64,000 nucleotides of DNA. Source: Bacteroidota bacterium (lineage in GTDB: Bacteria; Bacteroidota; Bacteroidia; Cytophagales; Cytophagaceae). The position numbers and the translations under genes were made by a program. Below are positions 26,505 to 35,969 of this stretch, in pieces; within the stretch, counting starts at the first letter, position 1; the number at the start of each line of letters is the position of its first letter. Under the pieces are notes generated by a model. It saw nothing but the letters and a program-made list of their open reading frames with translations, was not told where the DNA came from and did no database searches. The DNA lies in NCBI GenBank assembly GCA_023458555.1, contig JAEWYS010000001.1, positions 124,001 through 188,000 of the forward strand, written 5' to 3'.

Positions 26505-27515
26505 ATGGAATTAAGAGAACGAGTAAATGCTTTTGCCGAACTGGGCGCAAGACTTGCTCAGCTGGATGATCTGACATTGCAGCAATGGGCAATTGCAGCA
26601 AATGCGGCTAATAAATGGTTTACAGTTAATTCGGTCCGGGAGTCTGTAAAGAATATCGCTGCCATGTTAAATCCGGACAAGCTGCGGCAGTGGATCAGCC
26701 GGTATGACTGGAAGGTGAAAGAAAGCAGACGGGTAGGGCTGGTGCTTGCCGGCAATATTCCCATGGTAGGAATCCATGATATCATTTGCGTGCTTGTTTC
26801 CGGGCATAGTGCAGAAATAAAGCTTAGTACGCAGGATGCTGTTTTAATTCCTAAAGTACTGGATATTCTGATTCAGATAGATGGTCGCTTTGCAAAGCAG
26901 ATTCACTTTACGCAGAAGCTGACAGGGGCAGACGCCTTCATCGCGACCGGTTCTGATAACAGCTCCAGGTATTTTGATTATTACTTTTCCCATAAGCCTA
27001 ATATTATCCGGAAAAACAGAACCTCAGTGGCAGTGCTGAACGGCTTCGAGGAAAAGCAGGATATTGCACGGCTCGGGGAAGATATATTTGCCTATTTCGG
27101 GCTTGGCTGCCGGAATGTTTCAAAAATATATATTCCGGATGGCTATACCCCCTCTGATATATATAGTTCGCTTGAAGCATTTGCCTATGTAGTGGATCAT
27201 AACAAGTATGCGAATAACTATGAGTATACCCGGGCCATATATTTGCTGAAAAGCATTTCCTGCTTTGATAATGGTTTTTTGCTGCTGAAAGAAGATGAGG
27301 CGCTGGCTTCTCCGATATCCGTGCTTTATTACGAGTATTATCATTCGGAAGAAGCTCTGAAAAATAAGCTGGAACTGCAGAAAGAAAAAATACAGATTGT
27401 CACTTCTTCGACTGGCTGGTGGAGCGATTCCATACCCTTTGGTAAAGCACAGGAACCAGAGCTCTGGGACTATGCAGATAATGTAGATACATTGCAATTT
27501 CTGACCAGGCTTTAA
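26505..27515 (+). CDS. LuxC-like acyl-CoA reductase
   Basis: 336 residues from ATG at 26505 (MELRERVNAFAEL); a TTG 21 bases earlier would only add a non-conserved MLYFVSY. The protein has the aldehyde-dehydrogenase-like fold of LuxC/acyl-CoA reductases: GLVLAGNIPMVGIHD near 78-92 (nucleotide site), IATGSDNSSRYFDYYF near 146-161, and the probable catalytic Cys202 in YFGLGCRNVSKIYIP. It would reduce an acyl-CoA or related thioester to the aldehyde; the Bacteroidota substrate is not established. Divergent from ferredoxin, which may donate electrons or simply be a conserved neighbour. A T-rich hairpin terminates it. Confidence 0.88.
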   Translation: MELRERVNAFAELGARLAQLDDLTLQQWAIAANAANKWFTVNSVRESVKNIAAMLNPDKLRQWISRYDWKVKESRRVGLVLAGNIPMVGIHDIICVLVSGHSAEIKLSTQDAVLIPKVLDILIQIDGRFAKQIHFTQKLTGADAFIATGSDNSSRYFDYYFSHKPNIIRKNRTSVAVLNGFEEKQDIARLGEDIFAYFGLGCRNVSKIYIPDGYTPSDIYSSLEAFAYVVDHNKYANNYEYTRAIYLLKSISCFDNGFLLLKEDEALASPISVLYYEYYHSEEALKNKLELQKEKIQIVTSSTGWWSDSIPFGKAQEPELWDYADNVDTLQFLTRL

Positions 27516-27526
27516 ATTTAATAAAG

Positions 27527-27560
27527 AAGGGGAGTCTTAAGTTCCCCTTTCTGTTTTTTT
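27527..27560 (+). terminator. Terminator of the acyl-CoA reductase gene
   Basis: AAGGGGA (27527-27533) pairs with TCCCCTT (27543-27549), and the plus strand continues into a run of seven T (27554-27560). It abuts the end of the convergent SprB-like gene at 27559. Confidence 0.85.
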
Positions 27561-30500
27561 ACCGTACAATTTCAACCCAGCCCTTATAGGTTTTACCCGT
27601 TCTTAGCTGAAGCTCATAGTAATAAACGCCATCTTCTTCGTTTGAGCCATCCCAGGAGTTGTCATAGTTTTCAGAACGATAGACGACACTTCCCCAGCGA
27701 TTTACGACTAACAGCTTTGATTTATAGGGAAGCCCGGTAATAAAGAATGTTTCATTTGCTCCGTCATTGTTCGGAGTAAACAGATTGGGTATGGCAAACT
27801 TTGTATTAAGCTCAAGGCCTGGAAACTCAAGTATACAGCCATTCAGGTCTTTCAGATAAACGGTGTACTGTCCGGTTAGTAAGTTCTCAATAGTTGCAGA
27901 ATTACCATCGACCATGTCCCATTCTGTACTGTCAATGCTTGTATAATAAGGACTGGTACCTCCGCCTATATTGTTTAATACAATTGTGCCGGAACTATTA
28001 CCATCGTGTGCGCTTGCTTCTGCATGGAGAGGCAGGGGAGTATTGAGTGTGATGGTATCATACGGAATAGAATCATATGCTGTAGCTGCATCATTGAACA
28101 GGAAGTAGCTTTTTACTTTATACGTACAAAGCTGATCCTGTACAGTCAGGAAGTAATGGCCGGAAGCCAGACTGTCAAAAACAGGATCCGGCTGAAATGT
28201 CAATCCATTGTTGAGGCTGTACTGATAAGAAGGCCGGCCTCCTGTAACGGAATCTATCCGGATTATACCGGAGGAATCGATACCGCATAGATTTAATTGC
28301 AGAGAAACATATACCCTGGTCTTAGTCTCATTATGTACGATTATATTTTTCCCGCTGGTACATTGCTTGGAGTCGGTTACAACAATAAAATATTCTCCAC
28401 TGGTCAGACTGGTGATGGTGTCACCTGTAACATCAACAGGTACCGGAGGCCTGGAGTTTATGCTATATCTGTACGGCCCTATTCCGCCTTTGATACCAAA
28501 CAGCCGGATTTCACCATCTTCATTCTGACAGGTCTCATCCAGGGTATTTACTTCATAAAGTATTTCCATAGGCTGAGTGATGATGATATCACGCAAATAC
28601 ATGGAGCAGCCATTTTGTCCTGTCACAGTTACGGTATGATTTCCTGCACGTAGCCGGGTGAAAACAGGATCATTCTTAGGAGGTTCGTTATTGATTGCAA
28701 AACGGTAAGGTCCGTGTTCTCCAACGATATTACTAAGAGCGATTTCTCCGATATTTACCCCGTTACATTCAATATGCTTTACATTAATTACCAGTTCGTC
28801 AAGATCAATACCGCCAATCTGACGAATTTTTAGAGGAACAGATGTCCGGCATCCTGCAAGATCTTCAACGATAATGTTCATGATTCCGGCACTCAGATTG
28901 GTAAGAGTATAATCATCCTGAAATGTGTTGCCACCGTCTGAGCTGAAACGGTACGGAGCTTTTCCGCCGGAAACATTATTGACAAGAGCAACTCCAATCG
29001 CTCTGTTACAGGTATCAGGAAGCAATTCGATAATATCTGCAGCAATTGCGTCTCTTTCGCTGATGGTAAATGTGACACTGCTGCCGGTACAGCCCCGGCT
29101 GTCACGGACCTCGATTACATGCATGCCGGATTCAAGATTATCAAAATAAGAAGAAGAACCGGTTGATATACCATCTATCTGATACTCATAAGCCGGTGTG
29201 CCACCTGTGGTGGACAGGGTAATATAACCTGATTGTGTGCCATAACAAATAGAGTCACTCCAGGTTGCGATGGAAGACAGAATCGGAGCAGGTTGCTGTA
29301 CTTCGACAGTATACTGGCTGACACATGCTTCAGCTGTTCGTATATAGATCGTATACAGGCCGGCAGCAAGATCTTCGAAAACAGGAGAAGACTGGTAACT
29401 GGCCGGATTGTTTAAGCTGAACTCATATGGGCCGGTTCCCCCGCGTACATTCAGCAATCGGGCAGTTCCGTCGGGGTCGCCAAAACAGGTGGTCGGAGAG
29501 GTAGCGGTGTCTGCCTGCGCAAGCTCATCGGAACCAGCCAGGAAATAATCAATTTCAGTGATGCAGCCATTGGCATCTTCAATTTCAATGGTATGGCTGC
29601 CCATCGAAACATTAGGAAAATTGGCATGAGTGATTTGGGGGCCGCTGTCTATGGAGAAAAGATAGGAGGGCGTACCTCCACTGACACTACTAATACGGAA
29701 AGAGCCTAAAGGAATAAAACAGCTGGGTGTTTCAAGTACGTCAATCGTATATTGCAACGTCTCCGGAGAGGAAACAGATGCTTCAAATGTACTGATACAG
29801 CCGTTCTGATCTCGAACATATACCGTATGGCTGCCTGCCAATACTCCACTCAATGTGCTTTCGCTGATATAGTCTGTACCATTGGTGGAATAAGAATAGG
29901 GGGATACCCCGCCTATAGCTATGGCCGAAATGCTACCATCTGAGCTTCCATAGCAGGAGACCGGAGTAACCTGATTAAGCGCCGAAATAAGTGTATCTGG
30001 TTCAGTAACCGCATGGTTTATAATGTGATAACAATTATTGGCATCTTCTACCTGAAAAAGATAGTTTCCGGGACCAAGGTTTGAAAATTCTGCTGAAGCC
30101 TGCGGAGCATTGCCAATGATACTGTATGAATATGGTGTGACACCGCCAGTGGCTTCCAGCATTACATATCCGTTGTCCTGCCCGTAGCATAATACGGAAT
30201 GACTTGAATCAATTGATAGTGCCAGCGAATCGGGCTGATCCACCGTGACCTGAAAACTGGTTCTGCACATTAACGCATCACGCAGTTCAATCGTGTGCGT
30301 TCCGGCAATCAGGTTGCTGAAAGTCGGGTTAAAGGAATAGGAGCCTCCGTTAATGGAATACATGTAGGGCGCTGTGCCCCCGCCTGGGTTGCTTACAGAA
30401 ACAATTCCCTCATCGCTGTCATAGCATAGTACATTCTGATCAACTGTTATTGTAGCAGTCAGTGTTTTCAGTAGTATTTCAGCCTGAATAGTATCGGATA

Positions 30501-33500
30501 TACATCCGTTAACATCTCTGACCAGTACATACAGGATGGTGGACTGGGTAATATTTGATACTGTATGGACCGGTAGATTATTCCAGCTGGTTCCTCCATC
30601 GAAGGAATACCCATTGGAAGGGGCAGCTACACTGCCGGGAGCCATGGTAACTGTTAAGGTAGCAGATTCTCCATAACAAACAGTAACCGGAGCTATGGGC
30701 TCTATGGACGGCCTGGGGAATACGGCGATAGCAATAGTTGCAGTGTCAGTACATCCGTTGCTGCTGCCAACAACCGCATAGGTAGTTGCCACATCCGGAT
30801 TGATAACTAGCTCTGAACCGGTGCCGATTTCCGTCATATCTGGGCTGGTATACCAGATATAATTATCTGCTCCGGCAGAAGTCAATGTTACGGATTCACC
30901 TTCACAAACCGTATTATTGTCGGCTGTGACAGTGACTATATTTCCTGATAATATTTCCACAACAGAGGTCATTGTTACGGGACCACAATGTTCGTTGCTG
31001 ATAGTCAGTGTAATGGTTTTTGTCCCTGCCGTAGCAAAAAGGATATTATGTGGTCCTTCTGTGGTGGCAGTTGGTATATCCGCATCGGGAGCAAAGGTCC
31101 ATGAGAAGCTTGTGGGGTTCCCGGTGGACGTATTGGTTACAGTGATCGGACTGCCCAGACAGGCATTGCTTACAGAGAAATCCGGAACCAGCGCCGGTCT
31201 CACCTTGATCTCCCAGTCAATGGCATCTGAAGTACATCCGTTTTCATCCCGTACCACGATACTTACAGTCGTATCGCTGTTTACTGCCGGAATCGTCCAT
31301 GAGCTTGAGTTACCAAAGGTGCTGCCGTTATCAAAGGAATAGGCATTGGCAGCAGCGGGTACAAAAGGAGCGTTGAATGCTACAGAGATTGTGATATTTT
31401 CCCCCGCACATACCGTATCCTTATCAGCAGAAACAGAAGCGGTAGGAATGGGGTTGACTGTAATATCCACTGTATCGCTGTTTGAGCAGCCAAAAGCATC
31501 AGAGCCTATCACCACATACCGGGTAGAGGCATCTGGTGTCACATTGATTGCAGCGCTTGTTCCGATGATTTGTCCTGTGGTAAGATTTATCCACTGATAG
31601 GAATTCAGGCTATTTGAGGAAAGAGTGACTGATTCACCCAGACAAACTGTGTTATTTGAAGCTGTTGCATTTACGGGCAGCAGTTCAGATATTTCAATAT
31701 TCTGCGAAAGGGCATTGGACCCGCAGTGTGCATCATCAATAGTCAGGGATATAGTTTTTGTTCCTGCTGTTGCAAAGAGGATATTATGTGGCCCTTCTGT
31801 GGTGGCAGTTGGTATATCCGCATCGGGAGCAAAGGTCCATGAGAAGCTTGTGGGGTTCCCGGTGGACGTATTGGTTACAGTGATCGGACTGCCCAGACAG
31901 GCATTGCTTACAGAAAAATCCGGAATCAGCTCCGGTCTCACCTTGATCTCCCAGTCAATGGCATCTGAAGTACATCCGTTTTCATCCCGTACTACGATGC
32001 TGACGGTTGTATCGCTGTTTACTGCCGGAATCGTCCATGAATTAGAATTACCAAATGTGCTGCCGTTATCAAAGGAATAGGCATTGGCAGCAGCGGGTAC
32101 GAAAGGAGCGTTGAATGCTACAGAGATTGTGATATTTTCCCCCACACATACCGTATCCTTATCAGCAGAGACAGAAGCGGTAGGAATGGGGTTGACTGTA
32201 ATATCCACTGTATCGCTGTTTGAGCAGCCAAAAGCATCAGAGCCTGTCAGCACATACCGGGTGGATGCATCTGGTGTTACGTTGATCGCTGCGCTTGTTC
32301 CAACGATTTGTCCTGTGGTAAGATTGATCCACTGATAGGAGTTCAGGCTATTTGAGGAGAGAGTGACTGACTCACCCAGACAAACAGCATTGCTTGAAGC
32401 TGATGCATTTACGGGCAGCAATTCAGATATTTCAATATTCTGCGAAAGGGCTTTGGACCCGCAGTGTGTATCATCAATAACCAGGGATATAGTTTTTGTT
32501 CCTGCCGTAGCAAAAAGGATGTTATGCGGCCCTTCTGTGGTAGCAGTTGGTATATCCGCGTCCGGAGAAAAAGTCCATGAGAAGCTTGCCGGATTCCCGG
32601 AAGATGTATTGGTTACGGTAACCGGACTACCAAGGCATGCATTGCTTACAGAGAAATCCGGAACCAGCGCCGGTCTTACATTGATCTTCCAGTCAATGGC
32701 ATCTGAAGTACATCCGTTTTCATCCCGTACTACGATGCTGACGGTTGTATCGCTGTTTACTGCCGGAATCGTCCATGAGCTTGAGTTACCAAATGTGCTG
32801 CCGTTATCAAAGGAATAGGCATTGGCAGCAGCGGGTACAAAGGGAGAGTCGAATGCTATTGAAATGGTAATACCTTCGCCTGCACAGATTGTGTCCTTAT
32901 CAGCAGAAGCAGAAGCTGTAGGAATGGGATTGACTGTAATGTCAATGGTGTCGCTGTTTGAGCAGCCGGAGGCATCTTCAGCGATTACAACATAGCGGGT
33001 AGATGATCCCGGAGTAATGGTAATATTGGGAGTTGTTCCTACTATTTCTCCACTGGTTAAATTAATCCATTGATAGGAGTCGCCTCCTGAAGCTGAAATA
33101 GAGACAGATTCACCTTCACAGATTGTATTGTCGGTTGCTGTAGCAGTAACCGGAAGCAATGGCTCAATTTCTATGCTGGATGTATGTGTTTCCGGTCCGC
33201 AATGCGCATTGCTGATAGTGAGTGTAATAGTTTTTGTTCCTGCCGTAGCAAAAAGGATGTTATGTGGCCCTTCTGTGGTAGCAGTTGGTATATCCGCGTC
33301 CGGAGCAAAAGTCCATGAGAAGCTTGCCGGATTCCCGGAAGACGTATTGGTTACGGTAACCGGACTACCAAGGCATGCATTGCTTACAGAGAAATCCGGA
33401 ACCAGCGCCGGTCTTACATTGATTTCCCAGTCAATGGTATCTGAAATACATCCGTTTTCATCCCGTACCACGATGCTGACGGTCGTATCGCTGTTTACCG

Positions 33501-35727
33501 CAGGAATCGTCCATGAATTAGAATTGCCAAATGTGCTGCCGTTATCAAAGGAATAGGCATTAGCAGCAGCCGGCACAAAAGGAGTGTTGAATGCTACAGA
33601 AATGGTGATATCGTCCCCTACGCAAAGAGTATCTTTATCAGCAGAAACAGAAGCGGTAGGAATGGGATTGACTGTAATGTCTACCGTATCGCTGTTTGAG
33701 CAGCCGGAGGCATCAGAACCTGTCAGCACATACCGGGTGGAAGCATCTGGTGCTACATTGATTGCTGTGCCTGTTCCGATGATTTGTCCTGTGGTAAGAT
33801 TGATCCACTGATAGGAATCAGCCCCGGCAGCGGAGATAGAGACAGATTCACCTTCACAGATTGTATTGTCGGTTGCTGTAGCAGTAACCGGAAGCAATGG
33901 CTCAATTTCGATCGTGGAAGTCTGAGTTTCAGGACCACAATGCTCATTGTTGATAGTGAGTGTAATAGTTTTTGTTCCTGCCGTAGCAAAAAGGATGTTA
34001 TGCGGCCCTTCGGTAGCAGCTGTCGGGATATTTGCATCGGGAGCAAAAGTCCATGAGAAGCTTGTGGGGTTCCCGGTGGACGTATTGGTCACGGTAATCG
34101 GGCTTCCCAGACAGGCATTGCTTACAGAGAAATCCGGAACCAGCGCCGGTCTTACCTTGATTTCCCAGTCAATGGCATCTGAGGTACATCCGTTTTCATC
34201 CCGTACTACGATGCTGACGGTCGTATCGCTGTTTACTGCCGGAATCGTCCATGAAGTAGAATTGCCAAAGGTTGCTCCGTCATCAAAGGAATAGGCATTG
34301 GCAGCAGCGGGTACAAAGGGTGAGTCGAATGCTACTGAAATGGTGATATCTTCCCCGGCGCAAAGAGTATCTTTATCAGCAGAAACAGAAGCAGTAGGAA
34401 TGGGATTGACTGTAATGTCAATGGTGTCGCTGTTTGTACAGCCGGATGCATCTTCAGCGATTACAACATAGCGGGTAGATGATTCCGGAGTAATGGTAAT
34501 ATCAGGAACAGCGCCAAGTAGCTGACCTGTAGTCAGGTCATACCACTGATATGAGTCGGTACCTGAGACAGAAAGCACTGTGCTTTCGCCTTCACAAACA
34601 GCGGGTGGCGTTGCTGTACTGTTTATAGCAGGTAAAGGATTTATGGTAACCGTTTTAGTAGTATCTACTAAACAAATCAGATTGTCCACGGAAAGCGTAA
34701 CCGATTGCGGACCAGATGAAGAAAATACTACCTTGTGAGGTCCGGTTCCGGTCGCGGTGGAAGGGGAAGCACTGGTTCCGAAGTTCCAGCTATATGAATC
34801 GGGGTTGCCCGATGAGCTACCGGTAAACTCTATGGTTTCTCCTATACACGAACCGGTAAAGCTGAAGTCGGGGATTGGTCTTTCAACTACCTCAATCTGA
34901 AGTATGGTATCGGCATCGCCACATGAAGAATTGTATACGTTAAGGATTACATCATATGTGCCTGGTGTATCAAAGGTATGTGTAGCATGCTGGGTTGAAG
35001 CCGTGGTGCCGTCTCCAAAATTCCAGCTAAATGATGAGCCGGATGGGAATTGGGAATGATTCGTAAAGCTGATGGTTTCTCCTGCGCATATTGTGTTCCG
35101 GTCTGCACTGAAATCAGCTTTTACATCCAAAAAGGTTGCGGCATCAGGCAGATTATTCATATTGAATTCCAAGGTGAAGCCGGCGGGGGCCATTTCAAAA
35201 GCATCAATAAAAATTGCATAGGTTTTTCCTGCTTCGATATAAACTGTTGGATTCCATGGATTGGCAGATGAACCATCTGGTGTCCAGTTTGCCCTATTGC
35301 TAGAGGATATTCCCGTAGATTGATGTTCCGCATTGCTATAGCTACATGATAGTACATTGCTTGAGTTAAGGTTGCAGCCATCGGTAAGATCAAAGAGTAC
35401 AAAGTCCCAATCACCAAATACTGCACTATTATATGGAGTAATTGCTAATTCAAGAGAGCCACTTGTTGCAGCAGTAAATTTATACCAATATGGTCGGAAC
35501 TCCTGTTTGAGAAGACAAGTCCCAATTTTCTTTATTTCATCTTCCAGACCAATATTCAAGCCCGGTATATTGGGTACCATTCCATTAACAACTTGTTGAG
35601 CATTGCAAATTATAGAAGCATCGCTACAGTCTAAGTTGGCAGATTGAGCAAATGCATCGGATTTCCCGAATACAAGAAGTATCGAAAGAGTAAAAAGTGT
35701 TTTTTGTATGATCTTGCTATCCCACAC
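27559..35727 (-). CDS. Giant SprB-like adhesin: tandem Ig/PKD repeats, SprB repeats, T9SS type B sorting domain
   Basis: 2722 residues. Signal peptide (LFTLSILLVFGKSDAFAQ), then an N-terminal domain (about 30-200) like those heading many CHU_C proteins. Two PKD-type domains follow (SWNFGDGT near 234; SYSWNFGTS near 311). From residue 442 a 246-residue unit of three Ig/PKD-like domains is repeated 4.65 times (PIPTASVSADKDT; VRPALVPDFSVSNACLGSP; ICEGESVSISA). About 11 SprB-type repeats come next (CYGQDNGYVMLEATGGVTPY, CYGSSDGSISAIAIGGVSPY). The end (IPNLFTPNNDGANETFFI; VVNRWGSVVYRSENYDNSWD; GVYYYELQL) is a type B sorting domain. SprB moves on the cell surface in gliding bacteria; this is probably a T9SS-exported adhesin. 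No PorP gene lies next to it. Confidence 0.93.
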   Translation of the reverse strand: MWDSKIIQKTLFTLSILLVFGKSDAFAQSANLDCSDASIICNAQQVVNGMVPNIPGLNIGLEDEIKKIGTCLLKQEFRPYWYKFTAATSGSLELAITPYNSAVFGDWDFVLFDLTDGCNLNSSNVLSCSYSNAEHQSTGISSSNRANWTPDGSSANPWNPTVYIEAGKTYAIFIDAFEMAPAGFTLEFNMNNLPDAATFLDVKADFSADRNTICAGETISFTNHSQFPSGSSFSWNFGDGTTASTQHATHTFDTPGTYDVILNVYNSSCGDADTILQIEVVERPIPDFSFTGSCIGETIEFTGSSSGNPDSYSWNFGTSASPSTATGTGPHKVVFSSSGPQSVTLSVDNLICLVDTTKTVTINPLPAINSTATPPAVCEGESTVLSVSGTDSYQWYDLTTGQLLGAVPDITITPESSTRYVVIAEDASGCTNSDTIDITVNPIPTASVSADKDTLCAGEDITISVAFDSPFVPAAANAYSFDDGATFGNSTSWTIPAVNSDTTVSIVVRDENGCTSDAIDWEIKVRPALVPDFSVSNACLGSPITVTNTSTGNPTSFSWTFAPDANIPTAATEGPHNILFATAGTKTITLTINNEHCGPETQTSTIEIEPLLPVTATATDNTICEGESVSISAAGADSYQWINLTTGQIIGTGTAINVAPDASTRYVLTGSDASGCSNSDTVDITVNPIPTASVSADKDTLCVGDDITISVAFNTPFVPAAANAYSFDNGSTFGNSNSWTIPAVNSDTTVSIVVRDENGCISDTIDWEINVRPALVPDFSVSNACLGSPVTVTNTSSGNPASFSWTFAPDADIPTATTEGPHNILFATAGTKTITLTISNAHCGPETHTSSIEIEPLLPVTATATDNTICEGESVSISASGGDSYQWINLTSGEIVGTTPNITITPGSSTRYVVIAEDASGCSNSDTIDITVNPIPTASASADKDTICAGEGITISIAFDSPFVPAAANAYSFDNGSTFGNSSSWTIPAVNSDTTVSIVVRDENGCTSDAIDWKINVRPALVPDFSVSNACLGSPVTVTNTSSGNPASFSWTFSPDADIPTATTEGPHNILFATAGTKTISLVIDDTHCGSKALSQNIEISELLPVNASASSNAVCLGESVTLSSNSLNSYQWINLTTGQIVGTSAAINVTPDASTRYVLTGSDAFGCSNSDTVDITVNPIPTASVSADKDTVCVGENITISVAFNAPFVPAAANAYSFDNGSTFGNSNSWTIPAVNSDTTVSIVVRDENGCTSDAIDWEIKVRPELIPDFSVSNACLGSPITVTNTSTGNPTSFSWTFAPDADIPTATTEGPHNILFATAGTKTISLTIDDAHCGSNALSQNIEISELLPVNATASNNTVCLGESVTLSSNSLNSYQWINLTTGQIIGTSAAINVTPDASTRYVVIGSDAFGCSNSDTVDITVNPIPTASVSADKDTVCAGENITISVAFNAPFVPAAANAYSFDNGSTFGNSSSWTIPAVNSDTTVSIVVRDENGCTSDAIDWEIKVRPALVPDFSVSNACLGSPITVTNTSTGNPTSFSWTFAPDADIPTATTEGPHNILFATAGTKTITLTISNEHCGPVTMTSVVEILSGNIVTVTADNNTVCEGESVTLTSAGADNYIWYTSPDMTEIGTGSELVINPDVATTYAVVGSSNGCTDTATIAIAVFPRPSIEPIAPVTVCYGESATLTVTMAPGSVAAPSNGYSFDGGTSWNNLPVHTVSNITQSTILYVLVRDVNGCISDTIQAEILLKTLTATITVDQNVLCYDSDEGIVSVSNPGGGTAPYMYSINGGSYSFNPTFSNLIAGTHTIELRDALMCRTSFQVTVDQPDSLALSIDSSHSVLCYGQDNGYVMLEATGGVTPYSYSIIGNAPQASAEFSNLGPGNYLFQVEDANNCYHIINHAVTEPDTLISALNQVTPVSCYGSSDGSISAIAIGGVSPYSYSTNGTDYISESTLSGVLAGSHTVYVRDQNGCISTFEASVSSPETLQYTIDVLETPSCFIPLGSFRISSVSGGTPSYLFSIDSGPQITHANFPNVSMGSHTIEIEDANGCITEIDYFLAGSDELAQADTATSPTTCFGDPDGTARLLNVRGGTGPYEFSLNNPASYQSSPVFEDLAAGLYTIYIRTAEACVSQYTVEVQQPAPILSSIATWSDSICYGTQSGYITLSTTGGTPAYEYQIDGISTGSSSYFDNLESGMHVIEVRDSRGCTGSSVTFTISERDAIAADIIELLPDTCNRAIGVALVNNVSGGKAPYRFSSDGGNTFQDDYTLTNLSAGIMNIIVEDLAGCRTSVPLKIRQIGGIDLDELVINVKHIECNGVNIGEIALSNIVGEHGPYRFAINNEPPKNDPVFTRLRAGNHTVTVTGQNGCSMYLRDIIITQPMEILYEVNTLDETCQNEDGEIRLFGIKGGIGPYRYSINSRPPVPVDVTGDTITSLTSGEYFIVVTDSKQCTSGKNIIVHNETKTRVYVSLQLNLCGIDSSGIIRIDSVTGGRPSYQYSLNNGLTFQPDPVFDSLASGHYFLTVQDQLCTYKVKSYFLFNDAATAYDSIPYDTITLNTPLPLHAEASAHDGNSSGTIVLNNIGGGTSPYYTSIDSTEWDMVDGNSATIENLLTGQYTVYLKDLNGCILEFPGLELNTKFAIPNLFTPNNDGANETFFITGLPYKSKLLVVNRWGSVVYRSENYDNSWDGSNEEDGVYYYELQLRTGKTYKGWVEIVR
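30972..34404 (-). repeat. 738-bp tandem repeat array inside the giant adhesin gene
   Basis: Units begin at 34404, 33666, 32928, 32190 and 31452 (each at the PIPTAS motif), exactly 738 bp (246 codons) apart; the fifth unit is conserved to about 30972 and then diverges. Long stretches are nearly identical between units at DNA level, including synonymous positions, which points to recent duplication or gene conversion. Confidence 0.95.
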
Positions 35728-35778
35728 AGCTTTTAAAAAGTTTAAATGCCCGATATAAATAATCCGGTTATATGTATT

Positions 35779-35800
35779 CTGAGGGAGATAGCTCCCCCAG
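35779..35800 (-). promoter_or_regulatory. Hairpin in the leader of the giant adhesin gene
   Basis: CTGAGGGAG (35779-35787) pairs with CTCCCCCAG (35792-35800) at 8 of 9 positions around a 4-base loop, 52 bp upstream of the start codon. It could be a leader structure or, if transcription starts nearer the gene, an operator. Confidence 0.4.
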
Positions 35801-35925
35801 ATTGTTTTATACGCCTGTTTATTTATTCTGGTTGTTTTTCATCGAAGGAATTCGAGTAATTATCCGTTAAAACAATTTAAGAGGTTGGTATACTGTTTGT
35901 TGTGATGATCGGACAGGAATAAAAA

Positions 35926-35953
35926 AAACCTGATACGAAATAATATCAGGTTT
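35926..35953 (-). terminator. Terminator of nspC
   Basis: AAACCTGATA (35926-35935) pairs perfectly with TATCAGGTTT (35944-35953) around an 8-base loop. The minus strand continues with a T-run (complement of the A-run at 35921-35928). It lies 16 bp after the nspC stop. Confidence 0.92.
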
Positions 35954-35969
35954 CCTGTTAAAAGTGGAC

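Noticed and set aside
30917..34294. Regularly spaced plus-strand ORFs of about 83, 142 and 151 codons (for example 31625-32080 and 32363-32818)
   Set aside because: They are antisense shadows of the 738-bp repeats in the giant adhesin; their spacing and similarity follow from the repeat.
30972..34404. CRISPR-like periodicity
   Set aside because: The units are 738 bp, in frame and protein-coding; there are no short repeats with unique spacers.
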